14,145 nucleotides of DNA from Ruminococcus sp. UBA1828 (GCA_002338885.1 DDJI01000055.1:1-14145), one strand, 5' to 3'. Counted from the stretch's first letter, positions 1 to 5,545 are shown. Made by a program: numbers and translations. The notes: generated from the letters alone by a model not told the origin.

Positions 1-455
1 GCGATGAGTGCACGTGCGGCAGGCGCGGATGCTTTGAGGTGTACTCCTCCGCAACCGGACTTGTCAGGATGACAAGGCAGGCCATGCATGAGCATCCGGA
101 GTCTTTGATGAACGGCATGGCAAAGCCGCAGGAGGCGGGCGCAAGGCTTGCGTTCGAGGCCGCAAGGCGTGATGACCCCGCCGCATGCGCCGTCGTGAAC
201 AGGTATATACACTACCTTGCAGAGGGCTGCGCCAATATCATAAACATATTCCAGCCGCAGATTTTGTGCATAGGCGGCGGAGTGAGCAACGAAGGGGACT
301 ACCTCATAAATCCCCTGCGTGAGCTGACAATGTCTATGGTTTACACCAGACGCGGAGCCAGGAACACCGAAATTGTGAGGGCGGCTCTCGGAAACGATGC
401 GGGAATCATAGGCGCATCGCTTTTGTATAGGCTTGAGGAGGAAAGCGGAAAATGA
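1..455 (+). CDS. ROK-family sugar kinase (glucokinase), C-terminal part
   Basis: The gene enters from the left edge and its start is missing; the readable frame begins at base 3. The first residues hold the ROK zinc-binding signature C-x-C-G-x-x-G-C-x-E (bases 9-38), where cysteines ligate a structural zinc. Near the C-terminus the stretch FQPQILCIGGGVSNEG is the conserved ROK segment following the sugar- and ATP-binding core. Members phosphorylate glucose with ATP in the cytoplasm to feed glycolysis; some ROK proteins are repressors, but repressors carry an N-terminal HTH that cannot be checked here. The stop overlaps the ATG of the next gene (ATGA at 452-455), so translational coupling with the LURP-one-related gene is likely. 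The family call is secure; the exact substrate is inferred. Confidence 0.9.
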   Translation, partial: DECTCGRRGCFEVYSSATGLVRMTRQAMHEHPESLMNGMAKPQEAGARLAFEAARRDDPAACAVVNRYIHYLAEGCANIINIFQPQILCIGGGVSNEGDYLINPLRELTMSMVYTRRGARNTEIVRAALGNDAGIIGASLLYRLEEESGK

Positions 456-928
456 CACTTCTTATAAAGCAGCATGTATTTTCGTGGTCTGACACCTACG
501 ATGTTTACGACGAGACAAAAACCCCGAAGTATTATGTCAAGGCGGAGTTTTTCAGCCTTACCCACCGCATACACATATACCGCCACTCCGACGGCGTCGA
601 GATAGGCGAGATAGACGAAAAGTTTATAAGCATGTACGGCAAGGCGGACATAACGATTTTCGGCAACAGGCTCGGAAGCATAACAAGAAAGCTCTCCTTC
701 TTCAAGCCCAAGTACGCAATAGACTATAACGGCTGGCAGATCGAAGGCGACTTTTTCGGCTGGGACTACTCGATAAGAAACCGCTCAGGCAATGAAGTGG
801 CAGTCATAAGCAAGAAGCTGCTCAGCTGGGGAGACACCTATACTCTTGAGGTGGCAAACCCTGATGACGAGCTTGCGGCGCTCATCACGGTAATAGCAAT
901 AGATATGATGAATTGCGACGGAAATTGA
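452..928 (+). CDS. LURP-one-related (LOR/DUF567, tubby-like fold) protein
   Basis: This 158-residue protein begins at the ATG that overlaps the glucokinase stop. It shows the pattern of the LURP-one-related family: repeated beta-strand pairs with the sequence style of a 12-stranded barrel, including a YYVKAEFFSLTHRIHIY strand pair near residues 26-42, a central I-x-R-K-LSFFKPKY segment near residues 77-90, and the WQIEGDFFGWDYSI hairpin near residues 96-109. Bacterial members are cytoplasmic and of unknown biochemical role; phosphoinositide or membrane binding is known only for distant tubby-fold relatives, so no function is claimed. There is no signal peptide or membrane segment. It lies between glucokinase and the ruvX-like gene with almost no spacing, so all three are probably one transcript. 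Confidence 0.75.
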   Translation: MTLLIKQHVFSWSDTYDVYDETKTPKYYVKAEFFSLTHRIHIYRHSDGVEIGEIDEKFISMYGKADITIFGNRLGSITRKLSFFKPKYAIDYNGWQIEGDFFGWDYSIRNRSGNEVAVISKKLLSWGDTYTLEVANPDDELAALITVIAIDMMNCDGN

Positions 929-935
929 GGTGCGC

Positions 936-1358
936 ATGAGAATACTTGCCGTTGATTACGGGGATGCAAGGACGGGACTTGCGTCCTGCGACAAATACGA
1001 ATCGATAGCGTCTCCGGTGGGAACGGTGGCTGAGAGAAACCAGGATGTGCTTGTCAGGAAGATTTCCGACAAGGCAAAAGAACTCGGCACGGAGCACATA
1101 GTTGTCGGGCTGCCGGTGAATATGGACGGGAGCCGCGGCGAGCGTGCACAAAAGTGCGAGGAGTTTGCAAAAAAGCTGTCTGAAAGCACCGGCCTTGAGG
1201 TTTCGATGTGGGACGAAAGGGTGACCACCGTCCAGGCGATAGGCATACTCAACGAGACAAATGTCCGAGGCAAACGCCGCAAGGCAGTCATAGACACAGT
1301 CGCCGCCACGCTGATACTTGAGAGCTACCTCGAGTACAGAAAGAAAAAGCGGGTATAA
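936..1358 (+). CDS. yqgF: YqgF/RuvX family RNase H-fold nuclease
   Basis: The protein is 140 residues from the chosen ATG at 936, the usual family length. The start is favoured over the in-frame GTG at 930 because the GAGG ribosome binding site at 927-930 sits five bases before the ATG and overlaps the GTG. RNase H-fold landmarks are present: the first-strand acidic motif VDYG (Asp7), the VVGLPVNMDG strand-turn, the WDERVTT motif, and the C-terminal acidic DTVAATLIL helix. Family members are implicated in 5' end maturation of 16S rRNA and resemble Holliday junction resolvases; which role applies cannot be told from sequence. The gene starts seven bases after the LURP-one-related stop and is followed by a strong terminator, closing the operon. 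Confidence 0.93.
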   Translation: MRILAVDYGDARTGLASCDKYESIASPVGTVAERNQDVLVRKISDKAKELGTEHIVVGLPVNMDGSRGERAQKCEEFAKKLSESTGLEVSMWDERVTTVQAIGILNETNVRGKRRKAVIDTVAATLILESYLEYRKKKRV

Positions 1359-1385
1359 CCCGTGGGCTATACCCCTGAGACCGGA

Positions 1386-1425
1386 CAAAAAAACACCATC
1401 CGCAAAAAATGCGGGTGGTGTGTTT
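1386..1425. terminator. Bidirectional intrinsic terminator
   Basis: A 12-bp stem (1393-1404 with 1410-1421, one G-T wobble) encloses a 5-nt A loop. Read on the minus strand it is followed at once by seven T residues (1392-1386), an excellent terminator for the probable 6S RNA. Read on the plus strand it is followed by GTTTGTT, a weaker tail that can end the glucokinase-yqgF operon. Confidence 0.88.
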
Positions 1426-1429
1426 GTTA

Positions 1430-1577
1430 TCAATATTCTCCGCCTTGCCGCCACATGAACATAAAACCCGCTTACAAGCAGGTGGGTACCGTCCCTGATG
1501 TTTCACGCTCCCTTCGTCCGCTTTCGCAGGAGGTCTGCAATCCGCACCCGGAGCACGATTCCCTATAAAGATATGTT
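1430..1577 (-). ncRNA. ssrS: Probable 6S RNA (SsrS-like)
   Basis: The minus strand carries a non-coding segment with its own promoter at 1606-1580 and a strong terminator at 1425-1386, giving a transcript near 190 nt, the usual 6S size. The ends pair: AUAUCUUU near the 5' end (1574-1567) matches GGAGAAUAU near the 3' end with one bulged A. A second helix forms from CGUGCUCC and GGGAGCGUG with two G-U pairs. The 3' part GUACCCACCUGCUU followed by GGGUUUUAUGUUC and GGCGGCAAGGCGGAG resembles the 3' arm of 6S RNAs (E. coli has CACCUUGAACC, GGGUUACAGCC and GGCGGCAUCUCGGAG in the same order). 6S RNA binds sigma-A RNA polymerase by mimicking an open promoter. The identification is by pattern memory, without a covariance search; another structured RNA remains possible. 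Confidence 0.6.
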
Positions 1578-1579
1578 GG

Positions 1580-1606
1580 ATTATATTAACATGCTTTATC
1601 GAACAA
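1580..1606 (-). promoter_or_regulatory. Promoter of the probable 6S RNA
   Basis: On the minus strand TTGTTC (1606-1601) is followed after 15 nt by a perfect TATAAT (1585-1580). The spacing is short for sigma-A, though shifting the -35 by one or two bases gives 16-17 nt with a poorer match. The predicted start near 1574-1577 fits the 5' arm of the RNA's closing stem. Confidence 0.6.
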
Positions 1607-1675
1607 GGCAGAATAAATTTTCACTTATATTATCTTCACTGCGCAGAAAAATATTCGCCGCAGCCATGCGCCGCC

Positions 1676-2020
1676 TTATGAGCTTACGCCGTCGTCAGCG
1701 GGGACGTCCTCGTCGTCGCCGTCAAAGAACTCCTCAAGCCTGCGCATGAATATCTCGCCGATTCTGTTGAACTCATCCTCGTCATCTATTGTTATGAGCG
1801 TTTCCTCACCTGTTGAATAGTCGGACTTCAGTATGAGAAGCTCGCCGCTGTCGTTTATCAGATCTTCAGGGTGCTCATAGTAGGGAACCATGGCGTAATA
1901 CCTGTCGTCCCCTTCATCGTAGTAGTCAAGCATCTCAACCGTGTGCTCAACGCCGTCCTCGTCGCTCAGCGTGTACAGCTCCGGAACGAAGTCGTTATCG
2001 TAATTATCCATTTTGTTCAT
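1676..2020 (-). CDS. DUF1292 family protein
   Basis: This is a 114-residue, very acidic, soluble protein. It shows the DUF1292 layout: LYTLSDEDGVEHTVEMLDYYDEGDDRYYAMVPYY near the N-terminus, then a SGELLILKSDY strand and TLITIDDEDEFNRIGEIF leading to a C-terminal acidic tail. DUF1292 proteins are widespread small cytoplasmic Firmicutes proteins with no assigned biochemical role. The start taken is the ATG at 2020 (MNKMDNY), with AAAGG just upstream; the ATG at 2011 is an alternative with a wider spacing. A longer frame upstream lacks family similarity and lies in the leader. The gene has a near-consensus promoter at 2147-2119 and a leader of about 90 nt. The probable 6S RNA follows on the same strand. 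A second DUF1292 gene lies at 12826. Confidence 0.85.
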   Translation of the reverse strand: MNKMDNYDNDFVPELYTLSDEDGVEHTVEMLDYYDEGDDRYYAMVPYYEHPEDLINDSGELLILKSDYSTGEETLITIDDEDEFNRIGEIFMRRLEEFFDGDDEDVPADDGVSS

Positions 2021-2118
2021 CGCCTTTCGCTGATGGCAGCCCGCCGATGTCACAGACACACGGCAGCATATGGGCACCACTTACAGATAGTTGTGCGCTG
2101 CACATTTACTACAAATAA

Positions 2119-2147
2119 ATTATAGTGTATATGCGCCTCAAAGTCAA
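2119..2147 (-). promoter_or_regulatory. Sigma-A-type promoter of the DUF1292 gene
   Basis: On the minus strand TTGACT (2147-2142), a 17-nt spacer, then TATAAT (2124-2119). This is one mismatch from consensus with ideal spacing. Transcription would begin near 2112, giving a leader of about 90 nt in which I recognise no known riboswitch. Confidence 0.85.
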
Positions 2148-2205
2148 CAGGATATCATTAAGAAATATGTTGAATAATTTTTTTGAAAAAAGTTTTGAAA
2201 AAGTA

Positions 2206-2234
2206 TTGACATCGCACAAAAGCTATGATATATT
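2206..2234 (+). promoter_or_regulatory. Sigma-A-type promoter of the giant non-coding RNA
   Basis: A perfect TTGACA (2206-2211), a 17-nt spacer and TATATT (2229-2234) follow an A/T-rich stretch (2170-2203) that could act as an UP element. No plausible protein gene follows for more than 2 kb, so the promoter must serve an RNA. It is divergent from the DUF1292 promoter, with their -35 boxes about 58 bp apart. Confidence 0.85.
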
Positions 2235-2283
2235 ATAGATGACGAAAGAAAAAGATAAGTAGTCACTGAAAAATAAAAGGGAG

Positions 2284-2437
2284 AGGGTTCCGATGAAGAA
2301 TTAAGCTTGCCAAAGGTCGCCGACAGATGACAACCGATGATTAGTAAGCAAAATTTAAAAAAGGATGATTCATCATGAAACTCGCACGTAGCGGAACTGG
2401 TTCAGAAAAATCCAAATAGAGAAAGGCGTGAGTCCAG
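2284..2437 (+). repeat. Module A of the giant RNA's repeated motif
   Basis: GGATGATTCATCATGAAA (2363-2380) is followed about 47 nt later by GGCGTGAGTCCA (2425-2436). CTGG at 2397-2400 pairs with CCAG at 2434-2437. A partial extra copy of the 5' motif (GGTTCC then ATGAAG) lies at 2286-2298. Confidence 0.55.
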
Positions 2438-3223
2438 CATTCTGTGCATAGATGAGGTTTCAGTGATCGAGCAGTAAGCCAATAAGCTTAACACATTTAA
2501 GAGATGATTCTCATATGGGTGCAGTAGTCCCGATATAAAACGTTAAGCTGCGGTGTAGGTCAAGACAGCCGAAGTGATGAGCTAAAGGCTCACACAAGAG
2601 AAGATGTAAACTTTAAGTTTTCAAGCTATCAGGTTTTTGAGCTGACCTATTAAAACTGTGACGATAACGTAAGGAAACCATAGGGATAATGCTTGAAGCA
2701 ATGCATAAAGCAAATACTTCGAGCGAAACTTAAAGCTTAAGCTTTAAGTCAGTATGAACAACTAAGCAAATCTATATAATTGAATATAATAGCCAAAAGC
2801 TAAAACCGGCGTTCGATTCGGAAAGCACAGCGGCAATGTATAAGCGAAAAGAGTTTGCATGGATCTAAGCTTTGAGTAAGTTATAACGACTTCGATATAA
2901 ATCCGGCAGATGAGCAAATGCAGCATGCACAGCATGAATGCACAGGCGCAAATAAAGGCGAGTACGATAACCGTTCTGTAAACGAAAAAAGCACAAAGTT
3001 TCAAAAGCAAATTCTATAAGCTAAAACCCTTTAGCTAAGCTAAAATTAGCTTATAACAGCAGAGCATAAACTTTGATATCGTTAAGACGTCATCAGATGT
3101 CGCTGAGATGTTTAAGAAAAAAGCCCGGCTAAAAAGCTAAAGCGGTATGTAAGCAAGCATATCTTCAAAGTTTAATAATATAAAATAACTAACAGTCTTA
3201 GGACGATAACATAATACCCGTCA

Positions 3224-3298
3224 GGATGTGATTTCGTGAAACAAATCAGATTATACAGACCGGATATTTAAGTAAAGCGGTGAAAGGGTGAGTCCAAC
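3224..3298 (+). repeat. Module B of the giant RNA's repeated motif
   Basis: GGATGTGATTTCGTGAAA (3224-3241) is followed by GGGTGAGTCCA (3286-3296). Between them ACCG and CGGT can form a small stem. Order and spacing match module A. Confidence 0.55.
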
Positions 3299-3499
3299 AA
3301 AGACTTAAGTTATGGCGAAGCCGATTGAGCGCGTAAAACTGATGAGAATCAGAAAATAACGCAGTAAGGCTCTCGGTGAGGTGCCGAAGTATCAAAGCCT
3401 GACAGCAGGGATAAAAAAGCATGCGGCGGAAGCTGAGCAATGCAAAATATCAACGCAGCAGGTGAAGATGTTAAGGATAACTGATTAGATATATCAATA

Positions 3500-3588
3500 T
3501 AAACTAAAGGGTTGGTTCCCATGAAAGTACTGTTCAGACGGCTGAAAATCTGAAGTTAAGGGGTGAGTCCAAAGTACACTTTAGTTTA
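3500..3588 (+). repeat. Module C of the giant RNA's repeated motif
   Basis: GGGTTGGTTCCCATGAAA, ending at 3525, is followed by GGGGTGAGTCCA (3560-3571). Module C is the clearest fold: a 10-bp outer helix (3500-3509 with 3579-3588), TTGG 3512-3515 with CCAA 3569-3572, and an inner hairpin TTCAGA 3533-3538 with TCTGAA 3549-3554. Confidence 0.6.
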
Positions 3589-3652
3589 GCTGAAAGCTAT
3601 AAAAGGTCACGAAAGTGACGAGCATTTCAGAATGTCATAAGTAAAATCCTTC

Positions 3653-3686
3653 AGAGGAGCGAGTAAAATCGCTCCTCTTTTCTTTT
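3653..3686 (+). terminator. Intrinsic terminator of the giant RNA
   Basis: A perfect 10-bp stem (3653-3662 with 3669-3678, AGAGGAGCGA and its complement) has a 6-nt loop and is followed by TTTCTTTTT. It is clearly directional for the plus strand. Confidence 0.92.
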
Positions 3687-3712
3687 TGTGCGTATAAAGA
3701 AAAATGCTGCAT

Positions 3713-3965
3713 GTGCCGATCGTGCCACATGTGCCGATCGTGCCACATGTGCCGAGTGCGCCACACGTGATGCATGTGCCGCCACGCCCGTACTGCATGC
3801 CCCGAGTGATGCGAAAACCGGTTGCCGTGTGTACCGCACGTACCGAGTGCGCCGCACGTGCCGAGTGTGCCACATGTGCCGAGTGCGCCACATGTGCCGA
3901 GTGTGCCACATGTGCCGAGTGCGCCGCGCGTGTAGCATGCGCCGCTTATGTCAAATGCGCCTTGA
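3713..3965. repeat. Degenerate 18-bp tandem repeat (minisatellite)
   Basis: The unit is GTGCCGAGTGYGCCACAT. Three units occupy 3713-3766. A diverged stretch follows (3767-3839), then about six units at 3840-3947 and a fading one to 3965. Each junction CACATGTG is palindromic, and each unit resembles two 9-bp halves. Long stop-free frames run through it on both strands, but only because an 18-bp period cannot introduce frame-specific stops. They lack ribosome binding sites and encode monotonous CAECAT- or HMWHTR-type strings, so I do not call a gene. The repeat starts about 27 bp after the RNA terminator. It is G/C-rich, in sharp contrast to the A-rich RNA unit. Confidence 0.85.
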
Positions 3966-4292
3966 CCAACGCGTGCCGAGCAGCGGCGACAGTGAGTTTT
4001 GCAAGCCCGTATAAGCGCATCGGGCATACACGTTGTGTCAACATGTTCCACTGTGGAATATACTGAACTAACGGAGGAGCTGACCGCAAATATCGGCAGG
4101 GACGCAAGGCGATGAAGGTGTCAAACGCTGCATGGTATTTACAAATGTCATATGCGCGGCAGTCAGCAGAGCCGTTTTAATATATAGCCGTCAGAGCAGC
4201 GTGGCTTTTGGCGGCGTTTTGATTTTATATGGCATTTGTCATCGCCGAAAGCTTAAATTGCGCCGAAAATGAAGTTTTTGCAGAGTTATTTC
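3966..4292. other. Intergenic stretch without a recognisable gene
   Basis: No credible protein frame is present. The stretch holds a 13-bp inverted repeat TTCCACTGTGGAA (4046-4058) just before a possible -10 TATACT (4059-4064), and an imperfect stem CTGACCG/CGGCAG (4080-4086 with 4094-4099) followed by GACGCAAGGC. It ends with a terminator-like hairpin at 4187-4226. The pieces could form a short regulated transcript, but none is a firm match to a known RNA family. Confidence 0.4.
4187..4226 (+). terminator. Terminator-like hairpin
   Basis: GCCGTCA (4187-4193) pairs with TGGCGGC (4209-4215), including one G-T pair, across a 15-nt loop. It is followed by GTTTTGATTTT. It is plausible as an intrinsic terminator for a short transcript starting near 4070, or for read-through from the RNA upstream. 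Confidence 0.45.
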
Positions 4293-4321
4293 TTGCATAG
4301 CGGAGCGGTTTGGGGTATAAT
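4293..4321 (+). promoter_or_regulatory. Distal rpe promoter
   Basis: TTGCAT (4293-4298), a 17-nt spacer, then a perfect TATAAT (4316-4321). Transcription would start near 4328, giving a leader of about 110 nt before rpe. Confidence 0.7.
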
Positions 4322-4368
4322 GAACATGATTGTTTATGTAAAAGTCAACCGCGAGGGGAGAATGCAGA

Positions 4369-4396
4369 TTGACGGTAAGAGTTTATGCAATATTAT
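4369..4396 (+). promoter_or_regulatory. Proximal rpe promoter
   Basis: TTGACG (4369-4374), a 16-nt spacer, then TATTAT (4391-4396). Transcription would start near 4403, leaving a short leader that still holds the AAGGAAG ribosome binding site (4420-4426). Confidence 0.55.
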
Positions 4397-4436
4397 CCTT
4401 GCGCAGGTTGTATTATATCAAGGAAGATGAGAAATT

Positions 4437-5102
4437 ATGAAAACACTCGTCAGCGCATCAATATTGTCGGCGGACTTCGGCTGCCTTGCAAACGAGCTTT
4501 CCCGTGCAAAGGACTCCGGTTGCGACATGATACACTTTGACGTCATGGACGGGCACTTCGTCCCGAACATAAGCTACGGCATACCTGTTTTAAAATCCAT
4601 AAAAAAATACTCCGCACTCCCGATGGACGTGCACCTTATGATAAGCGAGCCGCTTAAGTACATAGAGGGCTTTGCAAACGCGGGGGCAGACATAATAACC
4701 TTTCACGTTGAGGCGGACGGCGACCCGTCCAAGACCATAGATGCAATACATGCCCGCGGACTGAAGGCGGGAATATCGGTAAAGCCGAACACACCGGTGA
4801 GCAGTGTATATCCGTGGCTTGACAAGCTCGACATGATTCTTGTGATGACCGTTGAGCCGGGCTTTGGCGGCCAGGGATTCATTTACGATACCCTTGATAA
4901 GATAAAAGCTTTGCGTGAAAAGCTTAACTCTGTCGGTCTGACGACCGATATAGAGGTGGACGGCGGAATTTCCGACAAAACCGTGGACAAGGTCACCGAG
5001 GCAGGCGCAAACGTGCTTGTTTCCGGCTCGTATCTGTTCGGAGCCGAAAACATGGCGGAAAACGTGCTAAAGCTCAGACAGCACACCGACGGCATTGTCT
5101 GA
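4437..5102 (+). CDS. rpe: Ribulose-phosphate 3-epimerase
   Basis: This 221-residue cytoplasmic TIM-barrel enzyme interconverts ribulose-5-phosphate and xylulose-5-phosphate in the pentose phosphate pathway; the length is typical. The family's metal and acid-base residues are visible: His33 and Asp35 in HFDVMDGHFVPN, His66 in MDVHLMI, and Asp175 in EVDGGIS. The flexible loop MTVEPGFGGQGF and the phosphate-binding GANVLVSGSYLF segment are also intact. The ATG at 4437 follows AAGGAAG at ten bases. Two promoters lie upstream. The usual Firmicutes neighbour rsgA is not adjacent here; a large non-coding region takes its place. The last 36 bp overlap tail-to-tail with the gene on the other strand. 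The enzyme links to the pentose products of the oligoxylanase encoded at the right edge only by pathway logic. Confidence 0.97.
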   Translation: MKTLVSASILSADFGCLANELSRAKDSGCDMIHFDVMDGHFVPNISYGIPVLKSIKKYSALPMDVHLMISEPLKYIEGFANAGADIITFHVEADGDPSKTIDAIHARGLKAGISVKPNTPVSSVYPWLDKLDMILVMTVEPGFGGQGFIYDTLDKIKALREKLNSVGLTTDIEVDGGISDKTVDKVTEAGANVLVSGSYLFGAENMAENVLKLRQHTDGIV

Positions 5103-5519
5103 GATAACGGTCTTTGCGTGCTCTTTGATCACTGCGTAGTATGAGTTGCCTATGAGAACCGCGTCGGAATGTTCGCACATGCAGGGCAGAAGTTCGGGCA
5201 CCTGCCTCGTGAGAAGCCCCAGGCACAGGCAGTAAAGGCAGCGGCTTTTGCTTTTGCGGTACGTTAGCGAGCTGAACTCAACGCTGCATCCGCGCCGCAC
5301 AAGCGCACGTGACAGCGCTGCGGCTCCGCTGAGGTCTTTGCTCATGCACACTGCGGCGGTGAGCTTAGGGTATGCATATATTTGCTTTTTGCGTTTTTGG
5401 CAGAACGACGGCGGGATTTGCGCAGAGCCATCTGCGCCGCCTGAAACAAAGCGCATGAGACAGCTGCCGACGTCGCGGTTTGAGCCGCGCGGGTTAAGAT
5501 CAGACTTCACATAATACAC
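5067..5519 (-). CDS. Hypothetical cysteine-rich protein
   Basis: I do not recognise this 150-residue protein. It is called a gene because a textbook ribosome binding site (AAGGAG, six bases before the ATG at 5519) precedes the longest frame in a region otherwise without genes. It has a basic N-terminal third, a central Ser/Ala-rich helix-like stretch (residues 61-75), and a cysteine cluster C94-x2-C97-x-C99 followed by C113-x-C115 that could bind a metal. The C-terminus (residues 117-150) alternates strands and helices, as in a small alpha/beta domain. There is no signal peptide or membrane segment. Its 3' end runs 36 bp into rpe on the opposite strand, and I see no terminator between them. 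The promoter would lie in the 77-bp gap shared with the Rnf-like operon. Confidence 0.6.
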   Translation of the reverse strand: MYYVKSDLNPRGSNRDVGSCLMRFVSGGADGSAQIPPSFCQKRKKQIYAYPKLTAAVCMSKDLSGAAALSRALVRRGCSVEFSSLTYRKSKSRCLYCLCLGLLTRQVPELLPCMCEHSDAVLIGNSYYAVIKEHAKTVISDNAVGVLSEL

Positions 5520-5545
5520 TCCTTAGGAGGGTTATCTTTTATATA

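Larger units (their letters stand above)
2241..3686 (+). ncRNA. Giant structured non-coding RNA, about 1.45 kb
   Basis: One strong promoter (2206-2234) and one perfect terminator (3653-3686) bracket a segment with stops in all frames and no credible protein. It is A- and purine-rich, unlike the flanking genes. Helices seen by eye: 2556-2562 with 2643-2649 (7 bp); 2578-2582 with 2588-2592; 2728-2749, a perfect 22-nt palindrome; 3015-3024 with 3046-3055 (10 bp); 3067-3076 with 3165-3174 (10 bp) closing a domain; 3086-3091 with 3096-3101; a long hairpin at 3321-3376 capped by GAGA; 3500-3509 with 3579-3588 (10 bp); 3533-3538 with 3549-3554; and 3606-3619 capped by GAAA. A module with TGAAA and GGTGAGTCCA occurs three times. 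GNRA loops and repeated motifs are typical of large ornate RNAs such as GOLLD, ROOL and OLE, but this unit is longer than those and I cannot assign it to a known class. Exact ends are inferred. Confidence 0.72.

Noticed and set aside
885..1454. 189-codon minus-strand frame over yqgF
   Set aside because: It is a shadow of the yqgF coding strand; the plus-strand frame carries all family motifs.
2803..2823. tRNA T-arm (GTTCGATTC)
   Set aside because: The flanking bases do not pair as a 5-bp T-stem and no acceptor, D or anticodon arms surround it; a T-loop-like motif in the large RNA is possible at most.
2762..3010. An 82-codon minus-strand frame with hydrophobic, Cys-rich translation
   Set aside because: It has no ribosome binding site, lies antisense within the structured RNA unit, and its composition follows from A-rich plus-strand sequence.
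2241..3686. Group II intron without ORF
   Set aside because: No GUGYG-like 5' end and no domain V hairpin with its AGC triad near the 3' end; the unit has its own promoter and terminator instead.
3713..3965. CRISPR array
   Set aside because: The 18-bp units are directly tandem and degenerate, with no unique spacers of constant length and no cas genes in the window.
3607..4066. Several overlapping open frames of 95-138 codons on both strands
   Set aside because: They arise from the stop-free 18-bp tandem repeat, overlap the RNA terminator, lack ribosome binding sites and encode monotonous repeats in every frame.
4080..4135. c-di-GMP-I riboswitch
   Set aside because: Only the GACGCAAGGC-like core is present; the 5' GGCAAACC part, the GNRA loop of P2 and the GGTAGCC receptor partner are missing, so I do not call it.
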